From Rhabditoides inermis (Eukaryota > Nematoda > Chromadorea > Rhabditida > Rhabditidae), in contig CAWZYM010000302.1 in assembly GCA_963966185.1 (NCBI GenBank), positions 152,501 to 216,500 on the forward strand: DNA of 64,000 nucleotides, written 5' to 3'. Position 1 is the first letter of the stretch. Each line of letters begins with the position of its first letter. A model generated the notes under the pieces. It had not been told where the DNA came from. It ran no database searches and was given only the letters and a program-made list of their open reading frames with translations. Shown in pieces: positions 37,878 to 48,600 of this stretch. Made by a program: the position numbers and the translations under genes.

Positions 37878-39574
37878 GCGGCAGCGGCGGCGGCGGCGCA
37901 CTAGCTAACATGCCCCCAATGTTGTGTGTGGTCATGAGAGAAGTTGATCTGACGGTACATACAGCCGTGAATCGTTGATTCAATCAAGTCGAATCACGGA
38001 CCTATCGTGAACATTGTATATAGACAACATACGAAAACAATTATGCCAATAACATGCCAATAGACAACATACGAAAACAATTATGTTGATGAGATACATA
38101 TATGGAGACCATAATATTAACATTAGATACCATAAAACAGTCACATTTGACGATATACATACGGATGAGTTGAACAATACGTTGGTTGAGATTCATATAA
38201 ATACCATACAAAAAAACACTTTTCCCTCCAAAATCAAACTTGTTGAGGAGGCGTTTGGAGTAGTGCTGGTGATCTCTCCGTGGAACTTCCCTCTCGCCAC
38301 TTCCTGCCCCATTGTCGGCGCCCTCGCAGCTGGTGAGTAAGATAGATACGTTTCACAGAATACGTGATTTAAAGAACAATGACGATATCTTACAATTACT
38401 CCTTTCTTGTTATTTTAAAAACATTATTACAACATACATGTAAAACACATACATTTCGTACACTGCTATACTTGCTATGCTATACTATACTCACGTTTGA
38501 CGATATCAATTATCAATATTGATATTGATCAGTTGCAGTCGAATGTGATTTGCAGGCAACACGGTTGTGGTCAAGCTATCCGAGCTCGCCCCTCACTTCG
38601 CAGACGTCTTCGAGAAACTCGTCAAGAAATACTTTGATCCGGTACACTTTGTTCTTAGTGAATATATTATCAACATATCTTACCAAGTATGACTATTTCT
38701 GAATAACAAACAATGTGGTTGAAACGTATCCTTGCATCATTCCCGCTTCTTCCAGCGTGTCGTGTTCTGACCGTGATCAATGGAGAGGTGCAGGAGACGA
38801 CCGAGCTTCTCAAGGAGAGATTCCATCATATACTATACACCGGAAACCCCATGGTCGCTAAGGTGAGGAAAAAACTAAACAAAAAAATTGAAATTTTATG
38901 AAACGTATTCAGTAAAAATACTACTTTTCAGATCATCATGTCGGCTGCAGCGAAGAACCTCACCCCTGTCACTCTGGAGCTGGGAGGAAAGAAGTGGGCT
39001 TCTCTCTCTCTCTCTATTTCCTCTCTCTCCCTCCCTCTTCATTCTCTCCCTTTCTCCAGCCCAGTCTTCATTGACAATGACGTGGACTTCGATGACGTGG
39101 CTCGCAAGATTCTGGCTGGAAAGACGCTCAACTGTGGACAGATCTGCATCTCGCCTGACTATGTGAGATAAAGAGGAATAACAGATTTGTTATCTGTTCT
39201 CTGTTATGCGGACTAAGTGAAACGTACTCTCTTCATACCGCACAATGTTTCAGATTCTGATCACTGCCGCTGCTCAGCCCTCATTTGAAGCCGCATTCAC
39301 CAAGGTGAGTGGGTTTACGTTTCAAACTGATAATAAACATTTTATCACATTACCTGTAATCTGCCAGTTTTGTACTTGGTTAATGTTTCACGCATTTTAT
39401 GAAATACAGTTTCGACAAAAATTGAGAGCCATTTGTAAGAAAGCTGTTTGATCAAACATGATTGTGTTTTGTGAAATTATAGGCGATCGAGGATCTCGGA
39501 GACACGAAGACAAACAAGTGCAATGCGAGGATGGTGAACGAGAGACATTTCGAGTGAGTGGACAGCACCCCCTC

Positions 39575-39623
<49 letters not shown>

Positions 39624-40836
39624 ATCCCTCTTCTTCCAGTCGTGTCTCTGCCCTGATCGAGAAGTCGTCCGGACAGTTGGTCTACAAGGCCAAGCAGGTA
39701 CGGTTTTAAAAGTGGAGACGAAACGCCCCACAGTTATGAAATAGTTTATTCAGAATTAGTTAAGTAGCGGTCAGTCTCTTCAAACTACTTCGTATTGCCT
39801 TCAAACCACTCCCGATATGCCTTGCGATTTGCCCTCGGATTACTTCAAACGACTTCGAATTACTTCTGATATGTGTTTGAAGAGACTGACCGCACATTTA
39901 TCACACACATACAGACGATTCGAACAACGAAAAAACAGCTACCATTTGGAACTGTTCGTAAGTATTCGATTTGCGGGTATTCGCTTTCTCTAGTTGATCT
40001 CTTCTCTTCTACTCAGGCTGCGGACCGCTCTGACCTGTTCCTCCCCCTCCACGTCTTCCGAGCCACCATCGATGACGCTCTACTCAGCGAGGAGGTCAGC
40101 ACTAGTCATTACATCTATTTATCTATCAACTCTTGTACACGAAATATTAGAATTACTGATTGCAAGTGATATACAAAATCAGGCAAGTATGTTTCATTGT
40201 ATGAATGTATTACACTAACAATTCTAATGGTAATTTTCGCATCGTTTTCAGATTTTCGGTCCCGTCGTGCCTATTATCACAGTGTCCTCATTCGACGATG
40301 CTATTCTCACAATCCAGGCAGAGGAGAAGCCACTCGCAGCATACATATTCACAAAGGATGCGAAGAAGGCAGACAGATTCGTCGAGGTATGTGAGAGGGA
40401 AGAAAGAAAGAGAGGGGAAGTAGAAGGAGCAAGAAATATAGAAGACGAGAAGTGAGAAAGAGGAGATAAATTAATTACAGGAGACCTCTTCCGGTGGTGT
40501 ATGTATCAATGACGTCATGTCCCACGCTTTTGGTGAGATGCAATTCTACCCATATGTATTTATCACATACCATCGTACCGACATTATCGTTCCAATTCCA
40601 ACTCGTCTTATATTCTCAAAACTTTCTTACATCCATCATCATTATTTCGAACTAGTCGACAGTCTTGGCACCGTCTTGGAGTAGTAGTCTGTTTTGCAGC
40701 GCCGGGCGTTCCGTTCGGTGGAGTGGGCGACTCGGGTATGGGTCGGCTGAATGGCAAGTACTCATTCGACACGTTCACCCACCAGAAGACGGTGCTCGCA
40801 AGGAATGGACTCGGAAAGATCATGGCCAGGATGTAG
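36039..40836 (+). CDS. Class-3 (fatty) aldehyde dehydrogenase
   Basis: Seventeen exons: 36039..36050, 36218..36300, 36399..36459, 36541..36630, 36706..36759, 38248..38332, 38556..38657, 38756..38862, 38932..38993, 39060..39162, 39254..39304, 39483..39553, 39640..39697, 40017..40094, 40252..40386, 40481..40532, 40700..40836, total 446 aa. The enzyme oxidises medium- or long-chain aldehydes to acids with NAD(P)+. Visible signatures are SPWNFP (110-115), LELGGKNP with general-base Glu214, the nucleophile Cys248 in [14 protein letters not shown], and the C-terminal [10 protein letters not shown] and FDTFTHQK blocks. It ends shortly after HQK, without the membrane tail of human ALDH3A2, so it is probably soluble like ALDH3A1. 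The first exon codes only four residues. The exon 7/8 junction is uncertain: the family-length donor (after 38641) does not match the phase of exon 8, and the donor used here adds five residues. A ~1-kb transposon lies in intron 5. Confidence 0.93.
36896..37920. mobile_element. TIR element with trinucleotide repeats inside both arms
   Basis: Two inverted arms of ~145-150 bp (36896-37045 and 37775-37920) bound a 1025-bp element inside ALDH intron 5. The tips are ATTGGGGGCATGTTAGCTAG and its complement. Each arm contains a microsatellite, (CCG)n then (TCG)n on the left, mirrored as (ACG)n then (GCG)n on the right, followed by TAGTATTTAGCGTCAAAA in inverted form. No transposase frame is seen, so it is non-autonomous. 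No clear target duplication was found. Confidence 0.8.
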
Positions 40837-40887
40837 ACAGTATGGAGGACAACGCAAACAGACTGTTTATGTAATTATGTGAAATGT

Positions 40888-40893
40888 AATAAA
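40888..40893 (+). terminator. Poly(A) signal of the ALDH gene
   Basis: AATAAA 52 bp after the ALDH stop codon. Confidence 0.75.
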
Positions 40894-40968
40894 GTGTATA
40901 TTTAATGATTTTTAATGTATTTCGTGAACAAGTTACTACGTGCAACAAATAACTGTAACATGTAAATC

Positions 40969-42442
40969 AATCCAAATTTCAACACTGGTTTGTTGCACCA
41001 TAAGCCCACAAGTGCTCCATCTAGTCTCTCTCCTTCTACATCTCTCTTCTTTGCCGTAACAGACTGTTATCTGACGCTCAGTGGGGCTTTCGTGAAAAAC
41101 AAAGCACCACTGCGCAACTACTGTTTTTTGATGTCCTAGCTAACAACGGCTGAAAGCCAAAGCAAGTGTGTGGAATTTGCAAAAGCCTTCGATTCCGTGT
41201 CCATTCCTAAGCTGCTAACCAAGATTGGCAGCTACGGAATCAGTGGCAGTCTGCATCGCTGGCTATCTGCATGGCTATCTGATCGTGTGCAGTGTGTCGA
41301 GGTCGAGGGCCAGAGCGCATTCGAACGCGTGCTCTCAGGAGTGCCGCAAGGCTCTGTACTTGGCCCTCTTCTCTTTCTTATGTTCATAAATGACTTTCCA
41401 GATTGCATGCCTCCTAACTGCCAAGTGTTTATGTTCGCCGATGATGTGAAGATATTGTCCATATTTGATTGCAATACAACAAATGTCCCTCTTCTTTCTG
41501 CCCTCAAGGAGGTTGAGTCGTGGACTCACAAATGGCAATTGTCTGTTAGTGCTTCCAAGTGTGCTATTTCTTCACATTGGCAAACGTAACCCGCGATTTT
41601 CCTACATTCTGCACGGTACCCCTGTCCCCTCTCCTTCTTGCTATCCCGATCTGGGAGTGATTGCGTGTGAAGACCTGATGTTCAGGGTGCTTATCAATTC
41701 AATTGCTAAAAAGGCCAACCAAAAACCAAATTTCTTTTTTTCACATTGCGCACCCGGAACGAAAAGGTTCTCACAAAAGTCTACATTATACATACCCGTT
41801 CTATTTTTGAATATGCCACTGAGATTTACTCGCCATACTACCAAGTGGACAAGGATACGCTTGAATCCGTCCAATCCTTGTTTCTAACTCGTCTAGCATA
41901 TCGATGCGGCTTCTCCCACTTGTCTAATGACCACGTGCGGGCTCGTCTGGGTTTAGAGTCTCTTTTCCACCGTAGAGATAGAAGAGACGTGGTGTTCGTG
42001 TACAAGGTGTTGCGTGGTGACATTGATCTTCGTGTTGATGCACTTTTCCTAATCGATCCAGCCGAACGCGAGGCGCTTCCGACAAACTCTATCCACTTTC
42101 TAGAGCATCAAATAACACAACTAAAGCTTTCTTCACTCATCGTTGCTTCGAAATTGTAAATAAAATTACGCTCAGTATGTATTCCCTACCATACTCAGAT
42201 TTCCTTTCCCTAATCGATGAATAATTGATTGTAACTCCTCTAATATTTTCCGACGTTCCTGTGATTATATAAGTGTATATGTGTATCTTTGATCCGTAAA
42301 ATATTGTTTAGATGCAATAAATAAATGATGATCGCTCGCACATTTTTTGATCCATCGATCGACCAGATAAATATTGTAAGAAGTGCAGCTGGAGACGCCA
42401 TATAGCTATAGCCATATATATAGCCATATAGCTTCATGTCCT

Positions 42443-42476
<34 letters not shown>

Positions 42477-42604
42477 AGAGAGAGGGGGAGAGTGAGGACG
42501 AGGTAGAGTCATAGAAATGGAGATAGAGAGATGTAGAAGGAGAGAGACTAGATGGAGCACTTGTGGGCTTGTGGTGCAACAAACCAGTGTTGGAATTTGG
42601 ATTT
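40969..42604. mobile_element. RT relic framed by ~80-bp inverted repeats
   Basis: Inverted repeats at about 40969-41048 and 42525-42604 match over ~80 bp with a few changes (for example CACTGGTTTGTTGCACCA and its complement). They frame a plus-strand non-LTR reverse-transcriptase relic (listed separately) and a GA tract (about 42447-42520). The arms stop matching beyond ATCCAAATT on the outer side, so these look like element ends. Either a retroelement piece landed inside a TIR element or the TIR element captured it. Confidence 0.75.
41070..42160 (+). pseudogene. Non-LTR reverse transcriptase fragment 2
   Basis: Frames in order show QWGFREN-like sequence (from 41081), FAKAFDSVSIPKLL, GVPQGSVLGPLLFLMFINDF, then the catalytic FADDVKILS (around 41440), SWTHKWQLSVSASKC, and the C-terminal domain (RSIFEYATEIYSPYY, VFVYKVLRGD). 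The frame shifts near 41580 and again near 41745, so the protein is broken. The 5' half of the element (endonuclease) is missing. It is related to, but distinct from, fragments 1 and 3. Confidence 0.88.
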
Positions 42605-44306
42605 TTTAAGAGGCGTGTTCAGTCTCATATTTGACCACTATGGGCCCCAAATTTGGCTTTGCGATATTCATGAAAAAAATGCGTCAATATGTGTACAAAG
42701 AAGTGCAAAAGAGAAAAGTTCTTACTATTGTGCCCATATGTCTTTTTTGACGAAACATGCAAATTTTTTTCATTTTTTCACCTTTAGCTCTGAGTACAAA
42801 AATGTGGTTCAATCCGGACGCTATCGATTACAAAGTTGCTTAGAAGGTTGAAACGAACATTTGTGCATTTGCAGAATGATATTATCATGTCAAAACGCCG
42901 AGATAAATTTTTGAAGTTTGCACTATTAAAGAATAATCAGAAATTAGTTTCGTGAGCTAGGACCTTGCCAGAGCTGTTTCTGTGCATCAAATACACCCAC
43001 CTACAAGTTTATAGCAAAATCAGAGATGGTCACTTTTTCTAGTACCGTCGGGTGTCCGGTTCTTACGAAAAGTGCGTGATATATAAACAAAACTGAAATG
43101 CTTGATTTACGTGAAGATAGTGAACACATTCAACATCCATTGTGACGAGGGGATCCTTTATATGGCCCCGGGCAGACTTTTTCGCGAAAAAAATCGCGCG
43201 AAAACTGCAATACTTTAGCATGCATTATTGATTTACAATTCGCAGTGCGAATCGCGAAAATGTTTTCGGCAAAAATTTGCAAAAATAAGTGACATACTTT
43301 TTCGCGCGAAAATTTCAGCGAGTCGCTAAAATTTTCGCGGACACCGTTCTCGTTGCGAAACGAGAGATACCACAGATTCGCTACTTTTTCGCGAATCTAG
43401 GTACGAATTTTCACTTTTCTGTATTTTTTCATTCTTTATAATTGAAAAGACTTTATAAACATCGTGGAAGCTGTATTGACCACAATTGTTTGCAGTTATT
43501 ACATACTAGTCGTTGCGCACTCGTGCCACTCGATTCGCGCGAAAAGTTTGACGAATTTGAAAAAAGGCGTGCGCAAGTGACAAAACAATGTTCCTATTTG
43601 AATGTTTGGTGTTAAACATGTCACAGAATCTCTAAGAAATAGGTTTTCAATTATAACAAACAAAACAAGTCTGTGTAATTCTCGGTGGAAGCGATTATCT
43701 TCGAATTCGCCAAATTTCAGCGAAAAGATCACGAATTCGCGCGATTATGGGTAGTTTCGCGAATCTCTCAAGCTAAAAGTTTTGCGATTATTTTCGCATT
43801 TCGCTCGCGAAAAAGTCTGCCGGAGGCCTAAAAGGGACAGTTATCGGAAAATATTGGGAAATGGCTTACTCATCAGCATTTTGTGAGCCGATAACAAAAA
43901 TTGCAAAACACGCTTCATGATTTTATAATCAATCATTCAAACATGATTTTCAAATCGGTATGTTTTTATTACTTAGATTAGATATGCAGTTCCCATGCAT
44001 GTGGACATGTGGTGAAATAGTTCTTGTCATTCGGTCACAGTGTTCCATTGAGAAATACCAAATAATTTTTCTATCAATATACCACACAAGGGCAGAACTG
44101 TAGTTCGCCTTCAAAACAACTGCAGAATTATAGCATGACAAACTATTCAAATCCAGTTTATTCAAATTGGAACTCTCTAACAAAAAACAGGCACAACAAT
44201 GAACATGCGAAGGAAAGAGGCACGAAAAGGAGTAACGAATGAACACTTTCGCGACAAAATACCAGAATAGCATAGGTGTCAAGTGTACTGATCAGATCAA
44301 GAATTA
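42605..44306. other. Spacer between RT relic and kelch gene
   Basis: Apart from the MITE at 43164-43828, no gene, RNA or further repeat was recognised. The stretches 42605-43163 and 43829-44306 are AT-rich. The last part is the 3' flank of the minus-strand kelch gene. Confidence 0.45.
43164..43828. mobile_element. MITE with GGCC...GGCAGACTTTTTCGCG termini, copy 2
   Basis: A 665-bp near-identical copy of 21452-22120 in the same orientation, with the same TIRs. Flanks are TAT on the left and TAA on the right, so a 3-bp duplication is not exact here. A few 1-4-bp indels separate the two copies. Confidence 0.8.
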
Positions 44307-45396
44307 TCAGAAGGAGTAGTTTCCATCGCACCACCACACGTCGACACCGGCGACAGGCAGACCGTCGACGTCCCGAGTGCCGCCCGAACAGAAGACGGCC
44401 TGTGGAGAGAGTGGGGAATACAGACGTCTTCGACCTACCTTTCCGATGGCAGCCAGTCGGCAGCCGGCGCGGGGGAAGGCAAGGGGCGGACCCGACTGCC
44501 AGGCGCCATCGCGGAGCACCTACAGGGAGGGACAGGGGGGAGAGGGAGAGAGAGATGGGGGGAGAGGAGGGAGAAAAAGAGAGAGGGGGGAGAGGAGGGA
44601 GGGAAAGGGAAATGGAAGAGGGAGGAGAAGGGAGAGGAGGGAAAGAGGGAGAAAGAGGGAGAGGGGGGGAGCAGGGAGGGAGAGGGAGATGGAAGAGGAA
44701 GGAGAAGGGAGAGGGGGAAAGGGGGAGAAAGAGGGAGAGGGGGAGAGCAGGGAGGGAGAGGGAGATGGAAGAGGAAGGAGAAGGGAGAGGGGGGGAAAAG
44801 GGGAGAAAGAGGGAGAGGGGGAGAGCAGGGAGGGAGAGGGAGAGGGAGATGGAAGAGGAAGGAGAAGGGAGAGGGGGGAAAAGGGAGAAAGAGGGAGAGG
44901 GGGAGAGCAGGGAAGGAGAGGGAGATGGAAGAGGAAGGAGAAGGGAGAGGGGGGAAAGAGGGAGGAGGGGGAGAGCAGGGAGGGAGAGGGAGATGGAAGA
45001 GGAAGGAGAAGGGAGAGGGGGGAAAGAGGGAGAAAGAGGGAGAGGGGGAGAGCAGGGAGGGAGAGGGAGATGGAAGAAGAAGGAGAAGGGAGAGGGGGGA
45101 AAGAGGGAGAAAAAGGGAGAGGGGGAGAGCAAGGAGGGAGAGGGAGATGGAAGAGGAAGGAGAAGGGAGAGGGGGAAAAGAGGGAGAAAGAGGGAGAGGG
45201 GGGGAGGAGGGAGGGAGAGGAAGATGGGAGAGGAAGGAGAAGGGAGAGGGGGGACTTACCATGACTCGGTCGCTCCTCTTAACCTTTCCTTCCACGACTG
45301 TCCATCCGCCCGCCACCACGATCTGATCATCAACCAACGCACATCCGCCATCGCAAATCGGCTGAATGAGACACTGAGAAAGGGAGAGAGAGGGAG

Positions 45397-45438
<42 letters not shown>

Positions 45439-45511
45439 GGAGGGAGGGAGAGAAAGGGAAAGAGAGGGAGAGGAAGAAAGAGAGAGAGCGTGCGCGAGAG
45501 AGAGAGGGAGG

Positions 45512-45559
<48 letters not shown>

Positions 45560-45634
45560 GAAGGGAGGGAGAGAAAGGGAAAGAGAGGGAGAGGAAGAAA
45601 GAGAGAGAGCGTGCGCGAGAGAGAGAGAGGGAGG

Positions 45635-45696
<62 letters not shown>

Positions 45697-48600
45697 GAGG
45701 AGGGAAGGAGGAAGGGAGGGAGAGAAAGGGAAAGAGAGGGAGAGGAAGAAAGAGGGAGAGGGAGGGATGCTCACAATGGGCAGTTTGGGTCCAGCCCGCC
45801 ACTTTTTCGTCTCCGTGCTGTAGATGTCCACCTGTGATAGTCTCCAGTATACCGTACCCCATCCCCCACCCACCGTATCATGCATGGCGTCTCTGTTCCG
45901 TCCTCCGATCACCCACACTTCTCCGTTCAGAGCAGCGGCGCAGAGGCGAGTGCGGACAGTCGGCAGATCGGGCAGACCGGACCGCTGGTCTGAAAAAAAC
46001 GATAAAAAAACACGAATGAGAGGTGTGGGGAGAAAGATGCTACCGTTTGTGATGACATGGAAGTCAGTGGTGGCGATTCCGTCACGCTCTCCACCAGCAA
46101 TGTAGTAGGAAGCCTCGTGCACAGCCACACCACAGAATGACACTCTAAGAGAGACAATAGCAGGTCGAACAAAACCAAACCACTCACTTGTTCAGATGAT
46201 ATGCAGCCTCCACCCACTTGCCGTTGTTCACCTTCACAACATCACCTCTAAATATAATATTATTCAGGGACATAGTTCGCCGGATCACAGTAGAAAATTG
46301 ATCTACCCTCTAGTCGCATTTTGATCTACCTTCAGGTCGTGAGGAGACCCAAGCGCGCGCATTCAAAAGCTAATATCGATCAAAGAAGCCGACATGCGAA
46401 TCAAAGAAGCCGCAACACACCCGAGCCTTTCCTGCGCTGTCTGACCTCTCTCGCTCGCGACTGAGTTTCGCCATCTGACCCGGCTGTCAATAGCAGTATC
46501 CTCCAGGCAAAGACTATAGCTCTCATCATGATTTATGAATGCCGCTTTCACCCTCTATTTCCTCTCTTTCTCACCCATTCTGATTGCCTCCAAAAGCGTG
46601 GGTAGCTCCGAGAGAAGCTTTCACGAGTGCGAGACCCCGTCGTGAATTGGGCAACTCGCCACAGCTCGACTTTTTTCCTGGCAAAGTAACTAACTCTTGT
46701 GAACTACATGATTTTCTCACCGTTGCGCGGGTTGTATTTGAAGATCGTGTTTAGTTCCTTCTTTCCGTCAAAGCCTCCAGCAAAGAACAAGACCTTCTCG
46801 CCACACTCTAACACGGAACTGTACACGCCGTGATCGCACCTGTAAAACACATAGAGCCCTTTTTATTTCTTAAAACTCTCTCAAATCAAAATTACGATTC
46901 CATGCCGATTTCACCTCTTCGCCCTTCTGCATCGGACTGTGCTCTCTGTGAACATGTGAGAGCTCTTATATATCATTTCCACGAAATAGAAAGATACATG
47001 ACCATGGTCATGTATGGTCGACAACAGATCAAATTATTCTACTACCGCAACCATAATGAACGACAGCAGACCAATATATTCTCCTACCGTATTCCTAAGG
47101 AGCGACAGCATGTACGTCATCTTCGCCGAAATCATCCACCAAACCATCGATCGGTTCGTTCCCATGAAGAGATCCTCTCCAAATGGGATACGAGTACCGG
47201 AATACCTGGCTAGTATCACCGCTCACCGGGAGCAGCTCTTCCAGGAATGGCTGTCGTTCCCTTCCGACACCCGCAAGCAGAAATTTCAACGATTGCGACG
47301 TCAAGTGCAAGCGCCTCATTGCCAAGTACACTCGTTCTGTCGAGCGCGCTATCGCTCGAAGCAACGACAAGAATCGCTTCTACAGATACGTCAACAGTCG
47401 CCTCTCCACTCATACTACGCGACAATACTGGTCATTCAGTCGTCAAAGATGATGCCAAGGCCGCTCTCCTTTCGGCGCTCTTCTTTTCTGTGTTCACTGC
47501 CGACGACAACCTTACGCCTACCGTACCCCACCAGGATAAGTCGACGTGCATGCCGTACTTCGCACCGCCCATCGTCTGTGATCTGATCGAGCACTGGATG
47601 CTTTTCCTGAAGCGAGTCGCCATCTCTGTCGCCGATCCGCTCTCGCAGATCTTCGATTTGAGTATATCGACAGGAGTCGTTCCATCCCTCTGGAAGACCT
47701 CTGTCATCACTCCCATTTCGAAAAAGAAGGGCGCTACCGACCCGCTCAATTACCGCCCCATCTCGAGCACCTGCTTTCCTTGCCGTGTCTTCGAGCGGAT
47801 TCTGAAGCAGTCGATGCTGCAGCACATCGCCGCCCGCAAACATCGCGTCCGCCGAGCAGTTCGGATTCGTTGCACGCAAGTCGACTGAGCTGCAGCTTTT
47901 GCAGTGTCTCGACCACTGGACACGCGCCGTCGACGAGAAGAAGGACGTCGACGTGATCTACTTTGACTTCGCCAAGGCATTCGACAGAGTCTGCCACAAC
48001 AAGCTTGTGCTTAAACTCGTAACTACCTCGATGACCGCACATTCCAAGTACGAGTCAACCGATCTCATACCTCAACTTCGAGAGCACGTCGCCTGCCGTG
48101 CCTACGCAGACGATCTGAAGTTCTACCGTTCGTTTGGTCTGCACGATAGCGGTCAACCACTCTAAGACGCCATTGACATCGTCGATCAGTGGTCCACACT
48201 CTGCCTCTAGCAACCAACTGCCTTTAGCCGCACATAAGACCAAGGCGATGTACATTGGAAAGAAGAATCCACGCCGGATCTACACAGTAGACGTTGGAGT
48301 CGACGAAATCGTAGATATTGGTTGCTCGATCGTCTCCTCTGACAGACAGATGCTTATCAACATTTACACCACCTACGTGAGACTGCTCTTGGAATACAGC
48401 ACGTGCGTGTTCAACATATCGGACAAGGCATCTATAGTATTACTCGAGCGCGTGCAGAACTACTACACACGGGTCGTCTTCGTGCGCACAACGTCACTCG
48501 GATTCCACGCGTCGGGAGAACAACGCAACGGGGTTTTCCAGTTACAGTCACTCGAGAAGCGCCGCCAGATCCACGACATAGTGATGCTCTACAAGGTACT

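Noticed and set aside
38888..39166. Continuous ALDH frame through a Ser/Leu-rich insert ([13 protein letters not shown])
   Set aside because: A 66-bp intron with GT..AG (38994-39059) removes it and restores the family sequence GGKNP; the open frame is chance.
44158..46143. Frames of 295-515 codons rich in Ser/Leu/Pro or Arg/Glu/Gly
   Set aside because: They are translations of homopurine/homopyrimidine tracts; only the exon-sized parts with kelch motifs are coding.
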